A DNA stretch of 64,000 nt from Myxococcus sp. CA023 (GTDB taxonomy: Bacteria > Myxococcota > Myxococcia > Myxococcales > Myxococcaceae). A program made the position numbers and the translations under genes. Positions 37,757-47,674 of this stretch are shown here, one piece after another; position 1 is the stretch's first letter; each line of letters starts with the position of its first letter. The stretch covers positions 1 through 64,000 of the forward strand of contig NZ_JAAEAH010000015.1 in the NCBI RefSeq assembly GCF_010998615.1, in the 5' to 3' direction. The notes below the pieces were generated by a model. It had not been told where the DNA came from and made no database searches. It was given only the letters and a program-made list of their open reading frames with translations.

Positions 37757-39601
37757 TCATACCTGCACTTCATTCATTGAGCAGGATTCCTTGTTTGTCC
37801 TGCGAGGAAGCTCAATTGTGAATTCCGAGCCTTCTCCGTTTCTGCTCTGGACGTGGATGGTGCCCCCGTGGGCCTCGACGAGTTGGTGGACGATGTAGAG
37901 CCCCAAACCGGTGCCGGGGTGCTGCCCGCCGGCATGGACGCGCTGGAATCGGTGGAACAGGCGCTGCTGTGCTTCCACACCAATGCCGATGCCGCCGTCC
38001 CGGATGGCGAAGCGGACGCAGTGGGTGTCAGCCTGGACGCGCAGCTCCACGGGGTGGCCGCGGCCGAACTTGAGGGCGTTGCTCAGCAGGTTGGTGACGA
38101 CGCGGTCCAGGCGCTGCCGGTCCCACTGGCCGGTGGCGCCTTCCTCCACGCGGATGCTGAGGGCGCAGCCCGCGGCGCTGGCCTGATCGCGGTGGCGCTC
38201 CACCACCTCGCGCACCAGGTGCGCCAGGTCCAGCGGCTCCGTGTCCAGCACCATGCGGCCCGCCGACAGGCGGGACAGGTCCAGGAGGTTGTGCACCAGC
38301 CGGCCCAGGCGCAGCGTTTCGCCCTCGGCTCCGGCCAGGCCATCGCGCATCCGCATGTCGGAGGTGCCGGCGCTCTGCATGGACAGGCGCCGCAGCCGCA
38401 ACTGGAGCGAGCTGAGTGGGTTGCCCAGGTCATGCGCGGCGATGCCGATGAGCTCCAGCGCGTCCTTCGCCTGCGCCAGCAGCCGGGCGTTGTCGAGCGC
38501 GAGCGCGGCGCGCGCCGCCAGCTCCTCCATGAAGGCCCGATCCACCTCGCCGAAGCGGCGGTGCGTGCCGGTGGACAGCAGGCACAGCGCGCCCAGCACG
38601 CGGGAGCCCACCGCCAGCGGCACCGTGAGGGCGGACGTCACGCCCAGCGCGCACAGCAGCTCTCCGTGTGCGCTGCCTTCCAGCGCCGGCGGGAGACGGG
38701 CGCCGTCCAGCTCCGGAAGCAGCTCGCTGCGGCCCGTGCGCACCACGCGGGAGGGGCCCACCTCGCCATCCTCTGGACAGCGCAGCAGCGGCTCCCACAT
38801 GCGGTGGGTGGCGGCGATGTCCTCGCAGGCCACCGCGTGCGGACGCACCGTGCCGTCCTCGGAGGGGAGGAAGAGGATGCAGGCGTCGGCCACTTCGGGC
38901 ACGCACAGCCGGGTGAGGGCCTCGCCCACTTCGCGCGCGCCTGACAGCGGCTGGAGCACGCGGCCGGCTTCCGCGAAGAGCGCCTGGGCCCGCTCCATCC
39001 GGCGGCGCTCGGTGATGTCTCGCGTCACCTTCACGAAGCCGCGCAGCCGCCCGTGCGCGTCGTACAGCGCGGTGAGCAACATCTCCGCCCAGAAGCGGCT
39101 GCCATCGCGGCGCACCCGCCAGCCCTCCGCCAGCAGGCGCCCCTCGCGCGCGGCCCGCTCGCGGTGCGCGCGGGGCACGCCCGCGGCCACCTCGTCCACC
39201 GGATAGATGCGGTCCGCGTCGCGTCCGGCGAGCTCCACCTCGGACCAGCCCGTGAGGCGCTCGGCGCCCGCGTTCCACGCCGTCACCCGGCCGTGCCGGT
39301 CCAGGAAGCACAGCGCATAGTCCGTCACTCCGTCCATGAGGAGCTGCAGGTGCTGCTCGCTGGATTGGTGGCGCGCATGCAGCGGCGCCAGCGCGCGGTG
39401 GAGCACGAAGCCCAGCGCCGCCACGCAGGCCAGACCCAGCAGCCCCGCCAGGACGGCCTGGGGCTGGGCGCCGTGGCCCGGGGGCATGCTGGCTTGCGCG
39501 TAGACGGCGGACAGCAGCGTCGCGAGCAGCAGCAACCCGGCGAACAGGCAGGCGGACAGGCCGGCGCTCACTCGCTGGGCGAACGTCCAACGGCGCATCA
39601 T
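37757..39601 (-). CDS. Membrane-anchored PAS/GAF sensor histidine kinase
   Basis: About 614 residues with two N-terminal membrane helices (about 10-34 and 48-70) around a short periplasmic loop. A PAS domain with PAC (about 85-205), a GAF domain (210-375), HisKA with the variant H-box AAHDLGNPLSS and HATPase (NLLSNALKF, RDGGIGIG, GTGLGLYI) follow. Two adjacent ATG codons (39601, 39598) are preceded by GGGGGGAG. There is no cognate regulator next to it; the cytochrome operon lies downstream in the same direction and the RapA-like helicase is divergent. Confidence 0.88.
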   Translation of the reverse strand: MMRRWTFAQRVSAGLSACLFAGLLLLATLLSAVYAQASMPPGHGAQPQAVLAGLLGLACVAALGFVLHRALAPLHARHQSSEQHLQLLMDGVTDYALCFLDRHGRVTAWNAGAERLTGWSEVELAGRDADRIYPVDEVAAGVPRAHRERAAREGRLLAEGWRVRRDGSRFWAEMLLTALYDAHGRLRGFVKVTRDITERRRMERAQALFAEAGRVLQPLSGAREVGEALTRLCVPEVADACILFLPSEDGTVRPHAVACEDIAATHRMWEPLLRCPEDGEVGPSRVVRTGRSELLPELDGARLPPALEGSAHGELLCALGVTSALTVPLAVGSRVLGALCLLSTGTHRRFGEVDRAFMEELAARAALALDNARLLAQAKDALELIGIAAHDLGNPLSSLQLRLRRLSMQSAGTSDMRMRDGLAGAEGETLRLGRLVHNLLDLSRLSAGRMVLDTEPLDLAHLVREVVERHRDQASAAGCALSIRVEEGATGQWDRQRLDRVVTNLLSNALKFGRGHPVELRVQADTHCVRFAIRDGGIGIGVEAQQRLFHRFQRVHAGGQHPGTGLGLYIVHQLVEAHGGTIHVQSRNGEGSEFTIELPRRTNKESCSMNEVQV

Positions 39602-39786
39602 GTGGTGACTCCCCCCCAAGGCACCCTTCCGGGCGTGCCGTCGGTGAGGAAAGCATCACCCAGACTGCCTGCTGGAAGACATCGTCCTGGTGGACGGGGT
39701 GGGTCCACCCCAGGGGCGCTCGGGCGGCGCGGTGCGGGCCTCCGGAGGGCGCTTCGTCCGACGAAAGTCCGTCACGGGAGGCCGTC

Positions 39787-42700
39787 ATGGAATGGCCTTC
39801 GTCCGGACAGGGGGTTATGAGCGGACGCTCCATGTCTCTAGTCGAAGGTTCGAAGGTCCGTTACCTCCCGCAGCCCGAATGGGGTGTGGGGCATCTGTTG
39901 TCGCTGCAGGAAGAGGGCGCCAAGGCGCTCGTCGCCTTTCCCGCTCGGGAAGACGCCCCGGTGCTGGTGTCCACCAAGGGTGGAGCCCTGGTGCAGTACC
40001 CGCTGCCTCCAGGCGAGCCGGTCATCACCTACAAGGGCCGCCTGGCGCTGGTGGTGCGCGAGGAGCCGGGGGCGCGCGGCCTGCGCCGCTACGTGCTGCG
40101 CTACGTGGAGAACGACGAGGAGGACGAGCTCCCCGAGTCCTCGCTGCGCGCGCTGCCGCCCCGCTCCGACCTGCTGACCACCCTGCGCGAGGGCCGCGTG
40201 GGCGAGGCGCGGGCCTTCACGCTGCGCAAGCAGGCGCTGGTGTTGGACGACGAGCGCCGCTGCGACGCGCTGGGCGCGCTGCTGGCCAGCCGCATCATGG
40301 TGAAGCCGCACCAGGTGGGCGTGGTGCAGCGCGTGTTGTCCGCCAGCCGTCCGCGCTTCGTGCTGGCGGACGAGGTGGGCCTGGGCAAGACGATTGAGGC
40401 GGGCATGGTGTTCAGCGCGCTGCGCCTGTCCGGACTGGCGCGTCGCTGCCTGGTGGTGGCGCCCAGCCACCTCACCGTGCAGTGGCTGGTGGAGCTGTTC
40501 CACAAGTTCAACCAGCTCTTCACGCTGATGGATTCGGACCGCTACGCGCAGTCCCTGAAGGAAGCGCCGGAGGTATCTCCCTGGGCGCGCTTCCCACTGG
40601 TGGTGACCAGCCTGGAGTTGCTCCAGCGCAGCGAGGAGCACCGCCGCGCGCTGGCTGGCGAGGACGCCTTCTGGGACCTGGTCATCATCGACGAGGCGCA
40701 CCACCTCAAGGGCGAGCGCGCCTTCGAGGCCGCGCAGGTGCTGGCGAAGAACACGTGGGGCCTGTTGCTGCTCACCGCCACGCCCATGCAGTTGGACCCG
40801 GCGGAGTACCACGGCCTGCTCACCCTCATCGACGCGGCCACGGCGCCCTCCGTCGCGGGCTTCGAGGAGCGCCTCAAGCGTCAGGAGGAGCTGTCCGCCG
40901 CGGTGCGCGCGCTGATGGAGGGCGGCAAGCCGTCCGCCGCGGTGCAGGCGCTGGCGAAGCGCTTCCCCGAGGACGCGAAGCTGTCTTCGCTGAAGGACCG
41001 CGACGCGCTGCTGCAACACCTGTCGGAGACGTACAGCCTCAGTGACCGGCTGGTGCGCAACCGCCGCGCGGTGGTGGGCGGCTTCTCCACGCGCCGGCTG
41101 CACCGCCACCCGGTGACACTGCCCGCCGAGGAGCTGAAGGTCCGCGACGCCGCGCTGGCGGTGCTCGCCGGGGCCAGCCTGCGCGGCGCGCCGCTGGGCA
41201 ACGTGCTGCGCCGGCTGGAGTCCAGCCCCGCCGCCTTCGCGGGCGCGGTGCGCGCCAACCCCGTGTTCAAGGGGCATGCGGACGCGCTGCGGTTGCCGTC
41301 GCGCGACGCGAAGTTCGGCGCCTTCCTGGGCGTGCTGCGCGGCGTCTGGAAGTCGGAGCCGGCGGCGAAGGTGCTCGTCTTCACGGAGAGCCGCGACACG
41401 CTGGACGCGCTCCAGTCCGAGCTGGGCCGCGAGGGCGTGGAGGCGCTGGGCTACCACGGTGACTTGCCCCTGGTGGAGCGCGACCGGCAGGTGGCGCGCT
41501 TCCGTGACCCGGAAGGGCCCAAGGTGTTGCTGTGCACCGAAGTCGGCGGCGAGGGCCGCAACTTCCAGTTCGCGCACCACCTGGTGCACTACGACCTGCC
41601 TTGGAGCCCGGCCACGGTGGAGCAGCGCATTGGCCGCCTGGACCGCATCGGCCAGGCGCACCCGGTGGAGATTCACGTCTTCGACCCGGCGGGCACGCTG
41701 GCCTCCGACGTGCTGATGCTGCTGGCGGACGCGGTGGGCGTCTTCGGCGAGACGGTGGGCGGCCTGGACGCGGTGCTGGAAGAGGTGGAGGCGCGGCTGG
41801 CCGAGCTGGCGCTGATGCCGCGCGAGGCCCGCATGGCCTACGCGCAGGAGCTGAAGGCCCGCGTGGAGGCGGCGCGCGCTCAGGTGAAGCGCGCCTATGA
41901 CCCGCTCCTGGACGTGCGCAGCTTCGACCGGCCCGCGGTGGAGCGCCTGGTGAAGCGGGCCCAGGAGCGCATGGGCATCGAGGCCGACGAGGAGGACGAG
42001 GACGGCGAGGCGGAGGCGTCCGGCGTGGAGGATGGCCTGTGGGGCATCGCGCGCGACCTGGACGAGCGGCTGGAGGAGACGGTGACGGAGCTGGCGCGCC
42101 GGGTGGGTATCGGCGTGGACACCGACGAGCAGGTGGAGGCTTTCCAGGTCGCCTTCCAGTTTGGCCACGCGCTGAAGGTGGACGGACTGCCGGGCATCGA
42201 CGTGATGGAGGACCGCACGCAGCTGGGCACCTTCTGGCGCGACACCGCGGTGGAGGCGGAGGAGCTGGAGTACTTCGCCACCGGCCACCCGCTGGTGGAG
42301 GCGCTCTTCGGCTTCCTGCGTGACGGCCCTTACGGGCGCAGCGCCTTCCGCTTCATCGAGCGGCGTGGACCCCAGAAGGGACGCGGCGTGGAGTTGCTCT
42401 TCCACGCCCAGTTGCCGGAGTCAGAGGACACGTCCCCAGGCGCCCGGGTGCCCAGCCGCCAGCTGGCGCGCTTCCTGGAACGCACGCTGCTGCACGTGGC
42501 CGTGGTGGACGGCGCCGGCGGCCCCAAGGCCGACACCGCGCTGCTGCCCGCGTTGGAGAAGGAAGGGAAGTCGCTCAAGGGCGATGAGGTGTCGCTTGCC
42601 TTCCCCGGCTTCGCGGACTTCGTGGACGCGGCGGTGCCCGTGGGCCAGAAGGCCGCCGAGGCGGAGCTGGCGAAGCTGGCCACCCGGGCGCGCAAGGCCA

Positions 42701-42885
42701 TTGAAGCCGAGCGCGACGCCGCCGTGGCCCGCCTGCGCCTGTCCCTGGGACACCAGGGCCTCTCCACCGAGGCCGTGGAGGCGCAACTGGATGCGGAGCG
42801 CACCCACTACGCCCGATTGCTGGACGCGCTGGCGGGTGCCAAGGTGGTGCTCGACTCCGCCTGCGGCTTCGTCCTCAACCGCTGA
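39787..42885 (+). CDS. RapA/HepA-like SNF2-family helicase
   Basis: A 1032-residue SNF2 ATPase. The N-terminus (GSKVRYLPQPEWGVGHLLSL) resembles the Tudor-like start of RapA. Helicase motifs follow: I in LADEVGLGKTIEAG, Ia VVAPSHLTVQW, II IIDEAHHL, III LLTATPMQ, V EVGGEGRNFQ and VI EQRIGRLDRIGQ. The long C-terminal part has charged helices. RapA recycles RNA polymerase after transcription; this protein could do that or act on nucleic acid elsewhere. The ATG at 39787 has the best ribosome site (GGGAGG, 5 nt); ATGs at 39817 and 39832 are alternatives. Confidence 0.88.
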   Translation: MEWPSSGQGVMSGRSMSLVEGSKVRYLPQPEWGVGHLLSLQEEGAKALVAFPAREDAPVLVSTKGGALVQYPLPPGEPVITYKGRLALVVREEPGARGLRRYVLRYVENDEEDELPESSLRALPPRSDLLTTLREGRVGEARAFTLRKQALVLDDERRCDALGALLASRIMVKPHQVGVVQRVLSASRPRFVLADEVGLGKTIEAGMVFSALRLSGLARRCLVVAPSHLTVQWLVELFHKFNQLFTLMDSDRYAQSLKEAPEVSPWARFPLVVTSLELLQRSEEHRRALAGEDAFWDLVIIDEAHHLKGERAFEAAQVLAKNTWGLLLLTATPMQLDPAEYHGLLTLIDAATAPSVAGFEERLKRQEELSAAVRALMEGGKPSAAVQALAKRFPEDAKLSSLKDRDALLQHLSETYSLSDRLVRNRRAVVGGFSTRRLHRHPVTLPAEELKVRDAALAVLAGASLRGAPLGNVLRRLESSPAAFAGAVRANPVFKGHADALRLPSRDAKFGAFLGVLRGVWKSEPAAKVLVFTESRDTLDALQSELGREGVEALGYHGDLPLVERDRQVARFRDPEGPKVLLCTEVGGEGRNFQFAHHLVHYDLPWSPATVEQRIGRLDRIGQAHPVEIHVFDPAGTLASDVLMLLADAVGVFGETVGGLDAVLEEVEARLAELALMPREARMAYAQELKARVEAARAQVKRAYDPLLDVRSFDRPAVERLVKRAQERMGIEADEEDEDGEAEASGVEDGLWGIARDLDERLEETVTELARRVGIGVDTDEQVEAFQVAFQFGHALKVDGLPGIDVMEDRTQLGTFWRDTAVEAEELEYFATGHPLVEALFGFLRDGPYGRSAFRFIERRGPQKGRGVELLFHAQLPESEDTSPGARVPSRQLARFLERTLLHVAVVDGAGGPKADTALLPALEKEGKSLKGDEVSLAFPGFADFVDAAVPVGQKAAEAELAKLATRARKAIEAERDAAVARLRLSLGHQGLSTEAVEAQLDAERTHYARLLDALAGAKVVLDSACGFVLNR

Positions 42886-43046
42886 AGGCGCCCCTGTCCA
42901 ATGTCCGCCTGTTGACGCGTGATGTAGTGTTGCTGGGACTTCAGGAATTGCTGATTTTGTTCTCCCAGTGAAATCGCGCGTTTTCAGGATGGCGGGCCAT
43001 TTGACCGATTCCTCAATCAACGAGAAATAGGATGGTGGAGGCTCGC

Positions 43047-43841
43047 ATGATCCACCGAGGCACCCCACGCACACGACGTCAGTCGGGACAGGCCGCGGTG
43101 GAAGCGGCGCTGACCCTTCCGCTGGTGGTGTTCCTTGTCCTGGGGACACTGCAGCTCTTCATGATGCTCCAGGCCCGCATCCTGGCGCAGGTGGCGGCAT
43201 ACCGGGCGGTGCGCGCGGGCAGCATCAACCACGGCAACTGCCTGCCGATGATGCACGCGGCGATGGTGACCATGCTGCCCACGGTGGCGCGCACGGACAG
43301 CGCGGAAACCCTGGCGGCGGCCTTTTCCCCCCGCCGTCACAATCAATTCCGGGTGCGCAGCTCCTACGGGCGCGACTTCAACGAGCCGTTGATTGAAATC
43401 GTCCGGGAGTCGCCGGATGCCGGCTGGGCGCAGGAGCTGACGGGGGGCGAGGACCTGCTCTTTGATCAGCCCACGGACAACGCGGCGGCGCTTCGGGCCC
43501 GCACGTTGGAGATACGCATGGTGGCCTGGTACTACATGCGCGTCCCCTTCGCGAACTGGGTGATGAGCCGCATGCTGCTGGCCCACTTCCGGCTCCGGCG
43601 CTACACGGCGGCCAACCCGCTGATGCCGGTGCAGCGCCGCTCCGCGTGGTGGGGCGAGACGAGCGCCACGCTGGGGCGCGACGGCTGGCCCGGCGGTGAT
43701 TTGGGCACGCGCATGGTGCGCTGGAGCGACGAGGGACACTTCGTGTTCCCCATCCAGGTCAACGCGGCCATGCGAATGATGACGCCCGTCATGTCCGAGT
43801 ACTTCATGGGAGGTCCCGCGTGCAATCTCCACGGCTCGTGA
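43047..43841 (+). CDS. TadE-like pilus or secretion protein (first)
   Basis: A 264-residue protein with a basic start, then SGQAAVEAALTLPLVVFLVLGTLQ, the hydrophobic N-terminal segment typical of TadE-like minor pseudopilins, and a soluble C-terminal domain. GGAGG lies 5 nt before ATG 43047, which I prefer to ATG 43032. It is the first gene of four that overlap or nearly touch (43047-47104). The 161 bp upstream include an AT-richer stretch but no promoter that I can defend. Confidence 0.82.
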   Translation: MIHRGTPRTRRQSGQAAVEAALTLPLVVFLVLGTLQLFMMLQARILAQVAAYRAVRAGSINHGNCLPMMHAAMVTMLPTVARTDSAETLAAAFSPRRHNQFRVRSSYGRDFNEPLIEIVRESPDAGWAQELTGGEDLLFDQPTDNAAALRARTLEIRMVAWYYMRVPFANWVMSRMLLAHFRLRRYTAANPLMPVQRRSAWWGETSATLGRDGWPGGDLGTRMVRWSDEGHFVFPIQVNAAMRMMTPVMSEYFMGGPACNLHGS

Positions 43842-45358
43842 GGCACTCGCGGCGAGGCCAGGCGCTGGTGCTGTTCGCGCTGACGCTGCTGCTGCTGACG
43901 TTGATGGTGCTGATGACGCTGGGCTTCGGCATGCGCGCCAAGGAGCGCGTCGAAATACAGATGGCCGCGGACGCGGCCGCCTACAGCCAGGCGGTGGCCA
44001 CGGCGCGCGCCTTCAACGCCATCTCGGTGATGAACCGCGCCCAGGTGGCGCACATGGTGGCCATGGCCGGCACCCAGTCGCTCATCAGTCACAGCAGCCA
44101 GGAATACGCGGCGCACGACGTGGCCTGCCCCGGCTCCATCCCGCCGCCGCTGTGGTTCGCCGCGGACGCGGCCGCCGCCACGCAGGTGCGGCAGCTCCAG
44201 GGCCGGGCCGGCAACCTGTTCCAGGCCGGGCTCAACATCTACGGCAAGCTCCTGAGCGAGCACATCGCGGAGCAGGAGCTCACCCGGCGTGTCGCGCAGG
44301 CGGTCAACCCGGAGCTCCGCGCGCCGCCCGCTGGCGCGGCCAAGAGCTTCTCCGAGCTCAATGGTGGCAACGACGTCCCGGAGCGCGACGCCGTCATCCA
44401 GTCCATCAAGGCGGGCACCTATGGCTGCGGCGTGGGGGACGGAGCGCTCTGCCCTTCGGGCGGCGGCACCCCCGCGCTCAACGCCACCATGGGGAGCATG
44501 GGGTGGACGTGGGTCCACAACCGTCCGGGAGGCACCGCCGGTTTCGGCACCGGCGGCGCCGCCATCTCCACCAGCTTTCGCCGCTACGGCTCGGTGTCGC
44601 AGATGGACCCCGCGACGTACCACACCGTGTCGGGTCGCAACTCGACGGCGCATGACCACGGGCGCGTCGTCATCCCCACGCGCTGCACCCGAGCGCCGAC
44701 GCTTCCACCCATCGCGACGGATGCGTGGGTGATGTCCGACGAGGAGCAGACGCACGAGGACCAGCACGTCTACGGCGCGCGCCTGCCCCCGGGCCAGGCG
44801 CCGGAGGACGGGAAGCCCACCTACGAGACGCACACGCTGGGCGCGTGCGTGGTGTGCCCCGGCATCTGGCCCTACTCCGTTGGCTACAACGTGGACGAAC
44901 TGCACGCGGGTGCGTCCAACCACTACGGCCAGCCCAAGCTGTACAGCATGCTGTACCGGGACTACGCGAGCGCGGAGCGCCAGGCCCGTCCGGACCCGTG
45001 GAACCTCTTCTTCCGCTTCCGCTTCGCGGGGACCGAAACAGAGTTCGACAACAGCAGTCCGCTGGGCCGCATCCGCCCCACGGGCCGCGAGGACGTGCAC
45101 CGCAACCAGGTGGCCCTCTCCGCCGGCATGGTCTACTACCACCGGCCCCGGCCCGCGTCGCAGGGCGGCGGCTGGCGCGAGCCTCCCAACTTCCTCAACC
45201 CCTTCTGGCGCGCCACGCTGGTGAGCGCGGAGGGCTCCCGGGATGACCGGCCCGCGGACAGCCTGTCCGCCGCCGGCTTCTCCGGGCACGCGCGGGCGCT
45301 GCGAGAGCTGCACTCCGTGGGCTACCGGGGCGGTGGCCCCGGCGACAGGGGCTACTGA
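43820..45358 (+). CDS. TadG-like protein with N-terminal membrane anchor
   Basis: A 512-residue protein starting at GTG with GGGAGG 6 nt upstream. RRGQALVLFALTLLLLTLMV is the anchor, followed by RVEIQMAADAAAYSQAVATAR, the pattern of Flp/TadG-type proteins whose N-terminus is like a prepilin. The large C-terminal domain has several Cys and many Tyr, is presumably periplasmic, and shows no von Willebrand A motif that I can see. It overlaps the first TadE-like gene by 22 bp and is 1 bp from the next gene. Confidence 0.82.
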   Translation: MQSPRLVRHSRRGQALVLFALTLLLLTLMVLMTLGFGMRAKERVEIQMAADAAAYSQAVATARAFNAISVMNRAQVAHMVAMAGTQSLISHSSQEYAAHDVACPGSIPPPLWFAADAAAATQVRQLQGRAGNLFQAGLNIYGKLLSEHIAEQELTRRVAQAVNPELRAPPAGAAKSFSELNGGNDVPERDAVIQSIKAGTYGCGVGDGALCPSGGGTPALNATMGSMGWTWVHNRPGGTAGFGTGGAAISTSFRRYGSVSQMDPATYHTVSGRNSTAHDHGRVVIPTRCTRAPTLPPIATDAWVMSDEEQTHEDQHVYGARLPPGQAPEDGKPTYETHTLGACVVCPGIWPYSVGYNVDELHAGASNHYGQPKLYSMLYRDYASAERQARPDPWNLFFRFRFAGTETEFDNSSPLGRIRPTGREDVHRNQVALSAGMVYYHRPRPASQGGGWREPPNFLNPFWRATLVSAEGSRDDRPADSLSAAGFSGHARALRELHSVGYRGGGPGDRGY

Positions 45359-45359
45359 C

Positions 45360-46310
45360 ATGCGCGTTCGCCATGCACGAGGCCAGTCGCTGGTGGAGAC
45401 GGCGCTGGGGGTGATGGTGTTCGTCACCATCCTGCTGTTCGGCATCTACTTCGCCGAGGTGGGCGCGCTGACGCTCAAGGTGCAGGAGGCCGCCAACTTC
45501 GCGATGTGGAACGCCACCGGCCGGGTGATGCACGACCCGCAGGACAACGAGTGGGGCCGACGGGGCACGGTGCTCGCCGCCGAGGCGGAGGCCAATGGCC
45601 GCTACGCGGACTTCGACGGGCGTCAGCGCATGGGCCGCACGGGCGTGGCCGTCCAGCAGGCCATTGCCCGCGCACAGCCCATCCAGGTGGATTGCCGCCC
45701 GGAGCTGCCGGGCACCGTGCGCGGCCTCTCCATGGCGGATGCCGACCCGGACCTGGCCGGCACCATCGCCATGGGGACGCAGGGCATGGGGTGCACCGCG
45801 TCCTCGAGCATTCGCGGCGTCCGGATTGGCCGCTATCTGGAGAATGGCCGGGAGGGGTTCTTCAAGGTGTCCCAGCGCCGGGCCGCCGATGCCTTCACGG
45901 TGTGTGCCGCCGGGCGCGCCTCGGGTGGCCGCTGCACGGCGCGCTTCGGCATGCTGCTGGATGACTGGGGGCTGGGCGGCGTGGAGGAGGGCCGGGCCTG
46001 CGCGCTCAACATCAACGGCGCGCGCCGTTGCGCCAATCCGGACTACTACGAGTGGGCGCAACGCGTGTACCGGGCCAATGGTGCGGGTGGCAACGCCGGC
46101 TCCGCGCTGGCGGCGCTGACCGGCGCGGCCGGCGTCAACGAGGACCAGTTCTTCATGAGCTTCCGCGGCGAGGAGGACAACTACGAGGAGAACCTCGGTT
46201 CCACGCACGCTGGAGGTCAGGCGCGCTGGGAGGTGACGCCCTTCGACGCGCCCAACATCCGCTCGCACAACGTGGGCCGGGCGAATCACTGGCTCGGGGT
46301 TCCGCGGTGA
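45360..46310 (+). CDS. TadE-like protein (second)
   Basis: A 316-residue protein with the same N-terminal plan as the previous two: RGQSLVETALGVMVFVTILLF, then EAANFAMWNATGR. The remaining 260 residues are soluble and include several Cys (around CRP, GCTASS, CAAG, RCT, RACAL, RRCAN) that could form disulfides outside the cytoplasm. It starts 1 bp after the TadG-like stop and overlaps the next gene by 4 bp. Confidence 0.82.
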   Translation: MRVRHARGQSLVETALGVMVFVTILLFGIYFAEVGALTLKVQEAANFAMWNATGRVMHDPQDNEWGRRGTVLAAEAEANGRYADFDGRQRMGRTGVAVQQAIARAQPIQVDCRPELPGTVRGLSMADADPDLAGTIAMGTQGMGCTASSSIRGVRIGRYLENGREGFFKVSQRRAADAFTVCAAGRASGGRCTARFGMLLDDWGLGGVEEGRACALNINGARRCANPDYYEWAQRVYRANGAGGNAGSALAALTGAAGVNEDQFFMSFRGEEDNYEENLGSTHAGGQARWEVTPFDAPNIRSHNVGRANHWLGVPR

Positions 46311-47104
46311 GGTGGCGCCGGGGGCTGCTCGTCACGGCGTGTCTGCTCGGCGCGGCGCCGGTGGTGGCCCAGGGCACGGCGGCGAAGGCACCCGTGGCCG
46401 CACAGGGCTCGGCGAGCAAGGCACCCGCCGCGTCCCCGGCGCAGCCCGAGGCTCCCGCGCGGCCGCGCTTCGCCTGGCCCCGCGTGCAGGTCATCGACAC
46501 CGTCGAGTCGAACGAAATCGTCGAGGCAGGGGGCATCCCCGTCGCGCTGCGCGCCGTGCACGCGAAGGAGCGGATGGATGACCTGGTACAGCGCTTCGCG
46601 GACGCCTTCATCCAGGCGGGCCTGCACCTGCCACCGGGCCATGAGCAGCCGCAGCTCGCCAGCGGCGCGGTGATGCTCACCGCCATCGACGGCCACCGGG
46701 GCATCACCTACACCGTCATCTTCCAGCCGCAGCCGGACCGCACCACGATGATATACCTCGGTGAGGCCAATCACGCCCTGCGCAGGGACCCGGCGGCGGC
46801 GGGGGACTTCGCGCCCATGCCGCCCCAGGCCAGCCAGGTGCTGCGCGTCAACAGCGAGAGCTCACGCACGCTCGCCTTCCATGTCCCCATGTCTGGCGAG
46901 GCAGTGGACGCCTTCTACAGCCAGGCGCTCACGCGCGCGGGCTGGAGGCTGGAGGAAGGGGAGACGTCCTTCTACGTGCGCGCGGGCGAGGAGCTGCGCG
47001 TGGTGCACGAGCCGGGCGAGGGGAATCAGCGGGCCGTGGTGCTGGTGTATCGCGGCGGACGGAGCGTGCCACCGCCGCCCGGGCCCGCCGCCGTCGTGCG
47101 CTGA
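46307..47104 (+). CDS. Exported protein of the Tad-like operon, unknown function
   Basis: A 265-residue protein from a GTG that overlaps the previous stop (GTGA). It has a signal peptide ending near VVAQG and a Pro/Ala spacer with KAPVAAQGSASKAPAAS repeats. Two similar-looking soluble portions follow, the second beginning near SRTLAFHVPMSGEAVDAFYSQAL, a pattern often seen in small periplasmic domains that contact envelope machines. I cannot name the family. Context makes it a component or assembly factor of the TadE/TadG-like system. Confidence 0.75.
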   Translation: MRWRRGLLVTACLLGAAPVVAQGTAAKAPVAAQGSASKAPAASPAQPEAPARPRFAWPRVQVIDTVESNEIVEAGGIPVALRAVHAKERMDDLVQRFADAFIQAGLHLPPGHEQPQLASGAVMLTAIDGHRGITYTVIFQPQPDRTTMIYLGEANHALRRDPAAAGDFAPMPPQASQVLRVNSESSRTLAFHVPMSGEAVDAFYSQALTRAGWRLEEGETSFYVRAGEELRVVHEPGEGNQRAVVLVYRGGRSVPPPPGPAAVVR

Positions 47105-47107
47105 AGC

Positions 47108-47671
47108 TCAGGCGCGCAGCTTCTCGCGCAGCGCCTTGGCGCGGCCCTGCATGTCTGGATCCATGCTCGTCAGCTCGACGGACTTCAGGCGCTGGTCCAG
47201 GCTCTGCGGCACCTTGGTCTTCAGCTTGCCTTCCTCCCCGAGCACCTCCAGCTTCGCCAGCGCCTTGTCGACGATGCGCTCGCGCGGGTGGTCCAGCAGG
47301 CTGTCGAGGAAGTACGCGTCCTCGGGCAGCTCCGGGTACTTCTCCAGGTAGTCCACCACGGCCTTCACCCAGTCGGCGCGCGTCTCGGACTCGGTGACTT
47401 TCTGCATGGCCTGCTTCTGGGCCTTGCGCTTGCCTTCGGGGTCGAACGTCTTCGCCAGCCCTTCAGGCAGCTCGCCGCCGGTGAAGAGCGCGTCCGCGGC
47501 GGCCTTGTACTTCTGGTAGCTCGCGCTGCGCTCCAGCTTCTGCTGCGCGGGGTCGTCCTGGCGGGAGGCGTACTTGCTGCCCTTGCCGCGCCCCGCGTCG
47601 ATTTCGCGCCAGCTCTTGTTGCGCTTGCCGGAGAAGCCGCCGCCGCCGTTGTCGTCCCTGTCCTTGGCCAT
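47108..47671 (-). CDS. Charged cytoplasmic protein of unknown function
   Basis: A 187-residue soluble protein, very rich in Lys, Asp and Glu, with a disordered Gly-rich start (DDNGGGGFSGKRNKSW) and then helices. A repeated-looking helical part (DYLEKYPELPEDAYFLDSLLDH, positions about 110-131) could be a HEAT- or TPR-like unit. I recognise no family. It lies 3 bp after the 47675-48436 gene and is probably in the same operon. It converges on the Tad-like operon with a 3-bp gap. Confidence 0.72.
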   Translation of the reverse strand: MAKDRDDNGGGGFSGKRNKSWREIDAGRGKGSKYASRQDDPAQQKLERSASYQKYKAAADALFTGGELPEGLAKTFDPEGKRKAQKQAMQKVTESETRADWVKAVVDYLEKYPELPEDAYFLDSLLDHPRERIVDKALAKLEVLGEEGKLKTKVPQSLDQRLKSVELTSMDPDMQGRAKALREKLRA

Positions 47672-47674
47672 CCT

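Noticed and set aside
39696-39711. GGGGTGG/CCACCCC palindrome between the kinase and helicase genes
   Set aside because: With only a 2-nt loop it is too tight for a stable hairpin, and I cannot assign it a regulator.
42933-42952. Possible sigma54 promoter (GG and GC elements) before the TadE-like operon
   Set aside because: The spacing between GG and GC is 12-13 bp instead of 10.
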